A stretch of DNA of 48,863 bases, taken from assembly GCA_016845225.1 (NCBI GenBank), contig JAERTB010000011.1:1-48863 (forward strand), given 5' to 3'. Below are positions 28,559-37,649 of this stretch, piece by piece (position 1 is the stretch's first letter; each line of letters starts with the position of its first letter). This DNA is from Candidatus Woesearchaeota archaeon. GTDB taxonomy: Archaea; Nanobdellota; Nanobdellia; SCGC-AAA011-G17; UBA489. A program made the position numbers and the translations under genes. A model generated the notes under the pieces. That model worked only from the letters and a program-made list of their open reading frames with translations, ran no database searches and was not told the DNA's origin.

Positions 28559-30271
28559 ATGGATACAAAAGAGATACAGGATTACGCACTAAAACATAGT
28601 ACTTCTCATTTAATGGCTTCAGCAGTCAAAGAACTATATCCTAAAGCTAAATTAGCTATTGGCCCAGCAATTCAAGATGGGTTTTATTATGATTTTGATA
28701 ATTTAGAAATTTCTGATTCTGATCTAAAAAAAATAGAGAAAAAAATGAGACAAATAGCAGAAAAAAATCTTTCTTTCAAAAAATCAGAAACAACATCGAC
28801 AGAAGCAAAAAAAATTCTAAAAGATGAACCTTACAAATCAGAATTACTTAAAGATCTAAAAGGAAAAATCACATTTTACAAACATGGAGATTTCACAGAC
28901 ATGTGTGAAGGGCCCCACGTAAAAACAACAAAAGAGATTAGACATTTCAAGTTAACTAAATTAGCAGGAGCATATTGGAAAGGAAACTCAGATAACAAAA
29001 TGCTCACCAGAATATATGGAATAGTTTTCAAAACTGAAAAAGAATTAAAAGAATATTTACAATTATTAGAAGAAGCAAAAAAAAGAGACCATGTTAAATT
29101 AGGAAAAGAACTAAACCTTTTCTCATTACATCAAGAAGGTCCAGGTTTTCCATTCTGGCATCCAAAAGGAACTATATTATTCAATGAACTAAAAGATTAC
29201 CTAAGTAAACAAAACCATAAAAGAGATTATGATGAAATCATGACACCTCAAATTTTAAACGAAGAGCTATGGCATAAATCTGGACACTATGATAATTTTA
29301 AAGAAAATATGTATTTTGTAGATATTGATAATAAATCCTACGCGGTTAAACCAATGAACTGTCCTGGAGGATTATTAATTTACAAAAAAGGATTACATTC
29401 ATACAGGCAATTACCAATAAAAAATGCAGAATTTGGATTAGTTCATAGGCATGAACTTTCAGGAGTTTTACATGGTTTATTTAGAGTTAGATCATTTACC
29501 CAAGATGATGCACATGTTTTCTGTACACCGGAACAATTACAAACAGAAATTGAAGATTGTATTGACTACATTCAAGAAACGTACAAAGACTTTGGATTCG
29601 AAGAAATATTAACATTTATTGCGACTCAACCAGAAAAATCAATTGGTTCAAAACAAGATTGGGATTTAGCAACAAAATCATTAGAAAAATCATTAGAATC
29701 ATGTAAATTAAAATACGACATCAAAGAAGGTGAAGGTGCATTTTACGGTCCAAAAATAGAATTTAATATTAAAGATGCATTAGGAAGATTATGGCAATGT
29801 GGAACAATTCAAATTGATTTTTCAATGCCTAGAAGATTCGAAGCAACTTACGAAGCAAAAGACAATTCAAAACAAACACCAATCATGATTCATAGGGCAG
29901 TAGTAGGCTCATTAGAAAGATTTACAGGAATATTAATTGAGCATTATGCGGGAAAATTCCCATTATGGTTAAGTCCTGAACAAGTAAGAGTATTAACAGT
30001 TACAGAAAAAAATGATAAATATGCCAAAGAAACATTCAAAAAAATAAAAGAAGCAGGATTAAGAGTTTCTTTAGATATTAAACCAAACTCAATCAGTAAA
30101 AAAGTAAGAGAAGCGCAATTAGAAAAGGTAAATTACATGATTACCATTGGAGACAAAGAACAAGAAAAAAACACTTTAGCAATAAGAACAAGAGAAGGAA
30201 AAGTTAAATTTAACGTAAAGATTGAGGATTTCATTAAAGAATTAAAAGAAGAAATAACAAAAAAACAATGA
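28559..30271 (+). CDS. thrS: Threonyl-tRNA synthetase (bacterial-type editing domain, no TGS domain)
   Basis: HSTSHLMASAVKELYP, DMCEGPHV editing motifs; MNCPGGLLIYK, RVRSFTQDDAHVFC class II core. Confidence 0.96.
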   Translation: MDTKEIQDYALKHSTSHLMASAVKELYPKAKLAIGPAIQDGFYYDFDNLEISDSDLKKIEKKMRQIAEKNLSFKKSETTSTEAKKILKDEPYKSELLKDLKGKITFYKHGDFTDMCEGPHVKTTKEIRHFKLTKLAGAYWKGNSDNKMLTRIYGIVFKTEKELKEYLQLLEEAKKRDHVKLGKELNLFSLHQEGPGFPFWHPKGTILFNELKDYLSKQNHKRDYDEIMTPQILNEELWHKSGHYDNFKENMYFVDIDNKSYAVKPMNCPGGLLIYKKGLHSYRQLPIKNAEFGLVHRHELSGVLHGLFRVRSFTQDDAHVFCTPEQLQTEIEDCIDYIQETYKDFGFEEILTFIATQPEKSIGSKQDWDLATKSLEKSLESCKLKYDIKEGEGAFYGPKIEFNIKDALGRLWQCGTIQIDFSMPRRFEATYEAKDNSKQTPIMIHRAVVGSLERFTGILIEHYAGKFPLWLSPEQVRVLTVTEKNDKYAKETFKKIKEAGLRVSLDIKPNSISKKVREAQLEKVNYMITIGDKEQEKNTLAIRTREGKVKFNVKIEDFIKELKEEITKKQ

Positions 30272-30831
30272 TAGAGCCAAAAAAAGATATTGAGAGATTA
30301 AAAAATTCAAAAGAATTTAAAGATTGGAAAGAAAATCATAAAGAATCTTACCTTTCAGATTTCTTCTGTGTGTTAGATAAGGAATCAAGCGAAGATAACA
30401 TTTGGCAAATAGATTATTACAATCCAGAACAAGACACAATAACATCTTTTGAACTTCCAGCAGATAAAAGAAAAAGTCCAAAATTAAAAGAAGAAAACTC
30501 AAAAATATTCAAAAAAGAAGGAGACACTGTTCAAAAATTATCTTTATCAGAATTAGAATGGAGTGATGAAAACGTAATCGAAGTTGCAAAAGAATCCTTA
30601 AAAGAACAATTCCCTGGTGAGGCTCCAATGAAAACAATCTTAATCTTACAACATAGCAGAGACTACGATAAACCTATCTGGAATCTAACTTTTATGACTT
30701 CAGCATTAAATATGTTCAATGCAAGAATAGATGCTAAGAAGGGAAAGATAATCGATTCTTCACTAAAATCTGCAATGTCTCTAAAAAAAGAAATCTTGCC
30801 AGGTACAGATGAAAAACCTAAGGCAAGTTAA
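30268..30831 (+). CDS. Hypothetical protein
   Basis: 187 aa; start overlaps thrS stop. Confidence 0.75.
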   Translation: MIEPKKDIERLKNSKEFKDWKENHKESYLSDFFCVLDKESSEDNIWQIDYYNPEQDTITSFELPADKRKSPKLKEENSKIFKKEGDTVQKLSLSELEWSDENVIEVAKESLKEQFPGEAPMKTILILQHSRDYDKPIWNLTFMTSALNMFNARIDAKKGKIIDSSLKSAMSLKKEILPGTDEKPKAS

Positions 30832-31469
30832 TAGTATTTAGTTACACCATTCTTAGGACAAATTTTATTTAAAACACATTTACTACAGTTTGGAGTAGGT
30901 GCTTTACAAACCGCCCTTCCATGACTAACTAAAACATGATTAAATTCCAACCAATGTTTTTTATCAATTATTTTCATCAAATCTTTTTCAATTTTATCAG
31001 GATTATTGTTCTTAGTAAATCCCAATCTAAAACTTATTCTTTTAACATGGGTATCAACTGCAATGCCTGATGCAATTCCAAACCAATTACTCAACACAAT
31101 ATTTGCAGTTTTTCTAGCAACTCCATGCAATTTCAATAAATCATCCATCTTAGCAGGAATTTTTCCATCAAATTCTTCCACCAATAATTTACAAGTTTTT
31201 CTAATATTCTTGGCCTTATTTCTAAATAAGCCAATAGATCTGATATCATTTTGTAATTTCTCTAAGTTAGAATTAGCATAATCTTCAGCAGCTTTATATT
31301 TCTTAAACAAGTCTTTAGTTACAATATTTACCCGTTCATCTGTACATTGAGCAGATAAAATTGTAGAAATTAATAATTCTAGTGAATTCTGATGGTGCAA
31401 AGCTACTTTTTTCTCAGGATATTCTTTATCCAAAATTCTAAGAACTTTTTTAACATATTTCTCATCCAT
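30828..31469 (-). CDS. nth: Endonuclease III (DNA glycosylase/AP lyase)
   Basis: LISTILSAQCTDERVN, LHGVARKTANIVL, VDTHVKRISFRLG, C-terminal FeS CKAPTPNCSKCVLNKIC. Confidence 0.96.
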   Translation of the reverse strand: MDEKYVKKVLRILDKEYPEKKVALHHQNSLELLISTILSAQCTDERVNIVTKDLFKKYKAAEDYANSNLEKLQNDIRSIGLFRNKAKNIRKTCKLLVEEFDGKIPAKMDDLLKLHGVARKTANIVLSNWFGIASGIAVDTHVKRISFRLGFTKNNNPDKIEKDLMKIIDKKHWLEFNHVLVSHGRAVCKAPTPNCSKCVLNKICPKNGVTKYY

Positions 31470-31590
31470 ATCTCTTAAAAAAGAATCACTTATTTAATCC
31501 TTTTGAATTAAAAAACTCAAGAATATTGTACATTCAGACTCTAAAACCTCACTTCAAAACACTTATATACTGGAGTATATACTTTCACGC

Positions 31591-32241
31591 ATGCCTTCAA
31601 AACAACAGAAAGAAAGAATGGCGGAATATCTTGCAGATAGTTTAACTGCTGCAGGGCATAGCTTAATTGATTACGAAGTAGGACTAAATCATGGAAACAC
31701 TACAGCACATTATTTCAAATTAGATGATTCTAAAGAAAAAGGAGTTATGTTAATCAATGATTCAACAAAGTATAATGAAAAAAATACTAATGAACTAATT
31801 CAATTTACTAAAAATATGGGAATGATTAATCCAGCATTTGTAGTTTACAAAGATGGAAAACACTTTTTCAGATGCCCTGAATCAAATGAAAATAAACTTA
31901 AATCCTTAACAGGTAAGCTACATCCAAATAGAAGTTTAAAAAATTACATCGACAGATTACCTAGTGAATTTATTGAACCAACAAAAGCAGAAAGAAGAAT
32001 AAGAACTAGTGGATTTTTACAATACTATCAACCAAAATCAGAAAGATTGGATGAAATGTTAGTAACATTTGGTTTTGAAATTCCAATACTTGATTATTCA
32101 CACATCAGTTCAGAAGAAAGATATGGGCCAGTTAGAAAACCTTCAGATAGATATTTCTTAACAGAAAATAGATTTAATATGCCTGGTGCATTAGAATTAG
32201 ATATTGAAAGAGATAGTTTCTTAAGAAATCCTAAAAACTAA
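31591..32241 (+). CDS. Hypothetical protein
   Basis: 216 aa intact ORF with TATA-like promoter. Confidence 0.75.
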   Translation: MPSKQQKERMAEYLADSLTAAGHSLIDYEVGLNHGNTTAHYFKLDDSKEKGVMLINDSTKYNEKNTNELIQFTKNMGMINPAFVVYKDGKHFFRCPESNENKLKSLTGKLHPNRSLKNYIDRLPSEFIEPTKAERRIRTSGFLQYYQPKSERLDEMLVTFGFEIPILDYSHISSEERYGPVRKPSDRYFLTENRFNMPGALELDIERDSFLRNPKN

Positions 32242-32434
32242 TTACTTTTTTCTTACTCTTCAACCCTTTAATTATTTTAACAGGCGATTTATAATTTCTT
32301 GTAAAAAATTTAATAATTTCTAAGTTAGCTTCACCATTTTCAGGTTTACCCTTAACATTTAACTTAACAACACCGTTTTTTTCAGAAATAATTTCTGTTT
32401 TTTTTACATCCAGTTCTCTTAACATGAACTTCAA
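32231..32434 (-). CDS. DUF167 (YggU) family protein
   Basis: VKLNVKGKPENGEANLEIIKFF...IIKGLKSKKKVISF. Confidence 0.85.
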   Translation of the reverse strand: MKFMLRELDVKKTEIISEKNGVVKLNVKGKPENGEANLEIIKFFTRNYKSPVKIIKGLKSKKKVISF

Positions 32435-32536
32435 CAGTTTTAACCATAATAGGAAATTTAACGTAGATAAGCTTAAAATCTTTTCTGAAAAAATAAAACG
32501 AATAAATTATTTAAACAATTAAATCCCCTAAAATAC

Positions 32537-32782
32537 ATGGAATACAAACAATTAATTATTTCATCAGGTGATGAAAAGGGATCGTTTAGGTACAGAGTAA
32601 GGGGCGAAGAAGATGTTTATTACACAAAAGGGTTAGCAGATTTAGTTGATCAAATTAAAGATGTAAATATTGTTTACTTAATTGAAACACCTATCTACAC
32701 CAGAATAACAAGAGAAGACAAAGAAATTTTAGAGGGTCTTAGAAATAAATTAATTGAAGATGATTTAGAGTATATGGTTTAA
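32537..32782 (+). CDS. Hypothetical protein
   Basis: 81 aa intact ORF. Confidence 0.6.
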   Translation: MEYKQLIISSGDEKGSFRYRVRGEEDVYYTKGLADLVDQIKDVNIVYLIETPIYTRITREDKEILEGLRNKLIEDDLEYMV

Positions 32783-33513
32783 ACCCTAAATCTCTCTACA
32801 CACTCTTCTTCCATAAAATGCATATCTCCAGGAACAATTATGCATTGAGGTTTTTTATCGACAGAGATAGTTCCAGCACCACCATACTTAATCTCGGGTT
32901 TAGCTCCGCCTAATCCTCCACAAACAACAACCATTTCAGTACCACTCATTCCATGTTTAATTAAATAATCCAATCCATCCCTAGCAGTCATTAAATTAAA
33001 TTCTTCATTTTCATTTTTTACATCTAATAATATCAAAGTATGTAATCCCATTTTTTGATTTTCCACCATCATTTCATAAGGGCTAGAAATTCCTTCATTT
33101 TCTTTAGGAATTGTTACAACCCGGCCATATTTATACAAACTCATTCCAACAATGCCAACAGCACCCAAAATTCCTGCATTATCAATTACTTTTGATTCTA
33201 CATCCATTTCTTCTGCTCTTCTAAGAATATCTAAATGTGTTGTTGCACCCAATGGACTTCCAACAATTAACAAAGCAACATTACCTTCTCGTGCAGGCAT
33301 CAACATATCATCTTCACAATTTTTTTCAACTACATCTCTATCAGCAAAAATTATTTCCTTACCATAGAATTCTTGCATTTTTTCAATATCAAAATCAACT
33401 TGTTTACTAGTGTAGCATTCTAAAAAAACTTTATCACAACTCTTTACTGCTTCTAAACCCTTCACAGTAATATCTCTCTCATCTCCCATTCCAATACCTA
33501 TTAAGTAAAACAT
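32779..33513 (-). CDS. dphB: Diphthine synthase
   Basis: MFYLIGIGMGDERDITVKGLEAVKSCDKVFLE, ALLIVGSPLGATTH, tetrapyrrole-methylase fold Dph5. Confidence 0.96.
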   Translation of the reverse strand: MFYLIGIGMGDERDITVKGLEAVKSCDKVFLECYTSKQVDFDIEKMQEFYGKEIIFADRDVVEKNCEDDMLMPAREGNVALLIVGSPLGATTHLDILRRAEEMDVESKVIDNAGILGAVGIVGMSLYKYGRVVTIPKENEGISSPYEMMVENQKMGLHTLILLDVKNENEEFNLMTARDGLDYLIKHGMSGTEMVVVCGGLGGAKPEIKYGGAGTISVDKKPQCIIVPGDMHFMEEECVERFRV

Positions 33514-33547
33514 ATATATTAGAGAATTCCACAGTATAAAAAGTTAG

Positions 33548-34171
33548 CTAAATTTCAAATTCAAGCTTATCATAAGCTCTAGCCATCAAAGAATCAACAT
33601 CACATTGTAAATATGCAAGTTCTGATAAAATATCGTCTTTATCTTCTGCATACATACAATAAGGTGATTCTAAAAGCTCTTCAATATCTCTATTGGCCAT
33701 AGCAAGCACTTTATGTGAAAAATAGGGTTTTGTTTCTATGTAGGGTTTGATAATTTTAATAGTTCCATCGATTGCTTCAAAATCTCCCCTCAACTCTTCA
33801 AATGCATGAAAATCCTTAAATTCAATTCCATGATATGCTTTTTTAGAATAATCTTCAAGTGTAAGTTTCACATCACTTAAAATTTCATTTATTTTCAATT
33901 TATCCTCTTCATTAGAATGAATAAAATATCTTGAAGTATTAAGGAATTCGACTCCTTGATCTATTAAATGGATTTTATCTAAGGCAAAATATGGCTTATC
34001 ATCTAGATATTGCTTAACTGCCTCCATTTGATCATATAGGCCAAATAATTCGTCTTTATGAATGCCATAGCCATTGAATCCACTTGAAATAAAATTAAAA
34101 TCAGTGTTACTAAGTTGATACTCTTCTTCCCATTCATTTTCAAAATCTTTTCTCATTTTAATCAATAACAT
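33548..34171 (-). CDS. Hypothetical protein (start may be 34156)
   Basis: 207 aa intact ORF, acidic, helical; internal MRKDFENEW start better spaced from the TATA-like element. Confidence 0.7.
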   Translation of the reverse strand: MLLIKMRKDFENEWEEEYQLSNTDFNFISSGFNGYGIHKDELFGLYDQMEAVKQYLDDKPYFALDKIHLIDQGVEFLNTSRYFIHSNEEDKLKINEILSDVKLTLEDYSKKAYHGIEFKDFHAFEELRGDFEAIDGTIKIIKPYIETKPYFSHKVLAMANRDIEELLESPYCMYAEDKDDILSELAYLQCDVDSLMARAYDKLEFEI

Positions 34172-34239
34172 ATATACTAGAGTATATACTTTATAGCCTC
34201 AGAAATCTTTCAACCATTTATAAAGTTAACTATTTAGAA

Positions 34240-35703
34240 TTAATGTGTTTTAATCACTTTTCCAACAACACTTCTCAGCATATGATCCACAATTTCAACA
34301 TCATAATCTTTACCAATTTCAATTCTATCTTTAATACCTACAATCAACGGATAACTACCCATTTGTCTTCCAAATGTATGGTTCCCATCATGAACTTCCA
34401 TTTTAACCTTCTTCAAAATAGTTCCAGTAGGTACAACATTCTTTAACATTTCAAAATCAATCTCTTTTCTAATCTTATTTCTCCATTTCCAATAATATTT
34501 CTTATTTTTTTTCAAAAATTTAGTTCCAACATCCCACATTGCAGTTCCAGGTAATGGTGTAACTTGCCTAATATTAATTCTTCTCAACAATAATCCCTCG
34601 TCCAGCATTTTTTTCAGATATTCATAATTTAATTCACCAGTTTTCTTACTTTCACCTTTCAAACCAAATACTAAATTTAATCCAGGCAATAAATAGTGCA
34701 TCCCATTCGGTCCACGTTTAGCCCCAAATTTATTAATAATTTTAACTGCATTCATTGCAACATCCGGAGAAGTATTCAATGTATTTTGTTTAACTACTTC
34801 CATATCAAAACTTTCAACACCAAACGCAGCAATATTTCCCTCAGTGCAATGTTTCACAATGCATTTAGTTCTTTCTTCATTAACTAAAGAAGGAATCATG
34901 TTATCTATGTGTAAACAATCTAAATTCAATTTACTTTCTCTTCCAATTGGTTTCAATAACTTATCTAACTCTTTAACATCCATTCCTTTGTAACTTAAAA
35001 TACAAGTTTGTTTACCTAATCTAAAATTTCTTTCACCCATATCATAAAATGTTTTAATTTCTTTGTGGATATCTTTTTGATCTCTCCATTCAACTCTAGA
35101 TTTTAATGGTTCAGTACAAAAACTACATTTACCCATTATGCATCCCCTTCCAGTTTCAATCTCAATCATTTTTCCCCAAGGTATTTGTTTAGCAATAGAA
35201 GCACCTTTAACCGCATATTCACGCATTTCAGCATAATCGCCATAAACCTCTTTCATTTCTTCAACAAATAAACCAGAAGGAATCTTTTCAGCCATCTTTC
35301 CGCCCTCTAATTGAGTTCCAGTACTAACAACCGGCCCATAAAGAATTTTATCTGCCTTAATATTTTTAGTTAAAACTTCTATTTCTTTTACAGTTCCAGG
35401 TAAAGCACTCAAGTATTTTCCTGGAGTTTGCATTCCAACAACGCAAAATAATCTTTTAGTTTTTTCTAGAATTTCACCAATATTATTTCTTGTCAAATTA
35501 TAAATTTTAATATCGGTCTTTTGTCCATCTTTTTTCTTATTCTTATATTTAACATAAAACCTTAGATCATCAATAGTAACATAATTTACTTTTCCTTTCA
35601 AATAACCAGCAAGATATCTTGGATGAACTCCTAAATATGGTGGAACACCTAAACCAGAAGGTTCATCAGTATAACAATCCAAGATAGTATCTTCATATAT
35701 CAT
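34240..35703 (-). CDS. Radical SAM protein (archaeal Fe-S oxidoreductase)
   Basis: EIETGRGCIMGKCSFCTEPLKSR (CX3CX2C), PGLNLVFGLKGES, ITPLPGTAMWD-like region. Confidence 0.9.
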   Translation of the reverse strand: MIYEDTILDCYTDEPSGLGVPPYLGVHPRYLAGYLKGKVNYVTIDDLRFYVKYKNKKKDGQKTDIKIYNLTRNNIGEILEKTKRLFCVVGMQTPGKYLSALPGTVKEIEVLTKNIKADKILYGPVVSTGTQLEGGKMAEKIPSGLFVEEMKEVYGDYAEMREYAVKGASIAKQIPWGKMIEIETGRGCIMGKCSFCTEPLKSRVEWRDQKDIHKEIKTFYDMGERNFRLGKQTCILSYKGMDVKELDKLLKPIGRESKLNLDCLHIDNMIPSLVNEERTKCIVKHCTEGNIAAFGVESFDMEVVKQNTLNTSPDVAMNAVKIINKFGAKRGPNGMHYLLPGLNLVFGLKGESKKTGELNYEYLKKMLDEGLLLRRINIRQVTPLPGTAMWDVGTKFLKKNKKYYWKWRNKIRKEIDFEMLKNVVPTGTILKKVKMEVHDGNHTFGRQMGSYPLIVGIKDRIEIGKDYDVEIVDHMLRSVVGKVIKTH

Positions 35704-35709
35704 AAAAAT

Positions 35710-36216
35710 CTAATTCTTCAAAGATTTATAAGCATATGCCCAACAGAATCCAGAAACTAAAGCCAAAACATAATTTACATCAAAATATTTACCAAAACCA
35801 ATTCCTAAAATCAATAATAGAATATATGGCAAACTCACAAAAAACAATCCTTCTTCTTTCCATCTAATCCCGCTTTCAAACATAAATATCAAAAAAACCA
35901 AAGTTCCAAAAATCAATCCAAAATTTCCGCTAGCCAAACTAACACCTAATCCCAGAACTGAAAACAGATTATTAAACAATTTACCAATCAGCATTCCAAA
36001 AACAACTAACAATGCTAATTCAGTTCCAAAATCTACATTAAAAAACCAAAAAATACCAATTAAAAACAAACAAACATTTCTTCCTAACTTAAACAGACGT
36101 TCACCAACATCCATTTCTTCCGGTGCAATTCTAGTTAAGATATAACCAAATATTAATCCAAGAAATCCATATAATCCTACCCACAAACCTTCACCCCAAA
36201 TCATATATTTTATCAA
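35710..36216 (-). CDS. Integral membrane protein
   Basis: 168 aa with multiple TM helices. Confidence 0.75.
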   Translation of the reverse strand: MIKYMIWGEGLWVGLYGFLGLIFGYILTRIAPEEMDVGERLFKLGRNVCLFLIGIFWFFNVDFGTELALLVVFGMLIGKLFNNLFSVLGLGVSLASGNFGLIFGTLVFLIFMFESGIRWKEEGLFFVSLPYILLLILGIGFGKYFDVNYVLALVSGFCWAYAYKSLKN

Positions 36217-36281
36217 TCAATTTCTTATAAAAAACCTTCCATCAAAACGTTTAAAAGTCCAAAATCAGACAAAAAACCACA

Positions 36282-36671
36282 ATGAAACACCTAAAACAAG
36301 ATTTATACAGAGTAAGAGTTAGTGATACAAAGCCATATTTTGCACCAATTCAATCACTTTCAGCTAGATTGATAGAAGAAGAAAAAATACCTAGTTTAGT
36401 AGAGAGAGTAAGATCCAGAGAAGATTCACATAATCCTAGAGATGGTTCAGTACACCTAGCCTCAATATATTTTACAAAAGCAGAAAATGCAGAGAATTTT
36501 AAAGAAGAATTAGAGTTTGCAAATTTATATGAATCCATAGAGATCGAACATCTTGGAACAGTTAAAGACCATTATGAAAATGTGGTAAAACTAGCATATG
36601 AGGAAACAAACAACAATACTTTAAATTCAGAAGCGTTTCTAGGATATACAAATCTTAGGAAGCTTATTTAA
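36282..36671 (+). CDS. Hypothetical protein
   Basis: 129 aa intact ORF. Confidence 0.65.
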   Translation: MKHLKQDLYRVRVSDTKPYFAPIQSLSARLIEEEKIPSLVERVRSREDSHNPRDGSVHLASIYFTKAENAENFKEELEFANLYESIEIEHLGTVKDHYENVVKLAYEETNNNTLNSEAFLGYTNLRKLI

Positions 36672-36702
36672 CAGAAACATTTATATAACACATATTACAA
36701 TT

Positions 36703-37251
36703 ATGTTACATATGTTACAAAAAAGTAGTATAGATAAAACAATTGAAATTTTTTATATAGATCCAGAAAAAGAATACTATTTAATGGATATAAGTAGAAA
36801 GATTAATTTAGCACATACATCTGTTAAAAAAAATCTAGCTAGATTAATACAGCTAAAATTAATAACCGAATCTTTCGAAAAAAAAGGAAAAAGAAAATTT
36901 CCAATATACAAAACAAACATAAATAACTACTTATTCAAAAAGAATAAATCAATTTATAATTTAAATTCTATACTAAATTCAAACTTAATTAAATTTTTAG
37001 AAGAAAAACTCCTACCCAAATCAATAATTTTATTTGGAAGTTATGTGCGAGGAGAAGATACAAAAGATAGTGACATAGATCTGTTTATTGAGTGCAAACA
37101 AGAAGAATTAAATTTAGAGAAATTTGAAAATAAATTAGACAGGAAAATTCAATTGCATTTTAAAGATAATTTTGATAATTATCCAAAAGAACTAAAAAAT
37201 AATATAATTAATGGGATTGTTGTTCATGGTTTTTTAGAGGGTTATAAATGA
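36703..37251 (+). CDS. wHTH-nucleotidyltransferase (MNT-like) protein
   Basis: N-terminal HTH (MDISRKINLAHTSVKKNLARLIQLKLI); ILFGSYVRGEDTKDSDIDLFIE (GSxxRG...DxD). Confidence 0.9.
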   Translation: MLHMLQKSSIDKTIEIFYIDPEKEYYLMDISRKINLAHTSVKKNLARLIQLKLITESFEKKGKRKFPIYKTNINNYLFKKNKSIYNLNSILNSNLIKFLEEKLLPKSIILFGSYVRGEDTKDSDIDLFIECKQEELNLEKFENKLDRKIQLHFKDNFDNYPKELKNNIINGIVVHGFLEGYK

Positions 37252-37649
37252 TAAGGGCAATCAAACCAGACAAAGAAAAAGCAGCATCTCTGAAAAAGAT
37301 GGCGAAGATAACATTAGAAAGATTAGAAAAAACAGACAAAATAAATTATCCTACAAATACATTAACAGATTATTATGATGTTATTCATAAATTAATGGAA
37401 TCAATAAGTTTAATCAACGGAATAAAGATAAAGGGAGAATCAGCACATAAAGAATTAATCGAATATATTTCTAGTGAACTTAGATTTAACCAACAAACTA
37501 CACAATTTCTACAACAAATGAGAGAGTATAGAAATCGCATCTCCTATGAAGGATTTATGATAAATAAGAACTATATCATGTTAAGCCAAAAACAAACAGA
37601 CAAAATAATTAAAAATCTTTTCAAAGGACTAGAAAAATGTGTGGAATAG
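37248..37649 (+). CDS. HEPN-like protein, partner of the nucleotidyltransferase
   Basis: Helical 133 aa ORF with MREYRNRISYEGF (HEPN-like C-terminal motif); 4-bp overlap with the upstream NTase. Confidence 0.7.
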   Translation: MIRAIKPDKEKAASLKKMAKITLERLEKTDKINYPTNTLTDYYDVIHKLMESISLINGIKIKGESAHKELIEYISSELRFNQQTTQFLQQMREYRNRISYEGFMINKNYIMLSQKQTDKIIKNLFKGLEKCVE

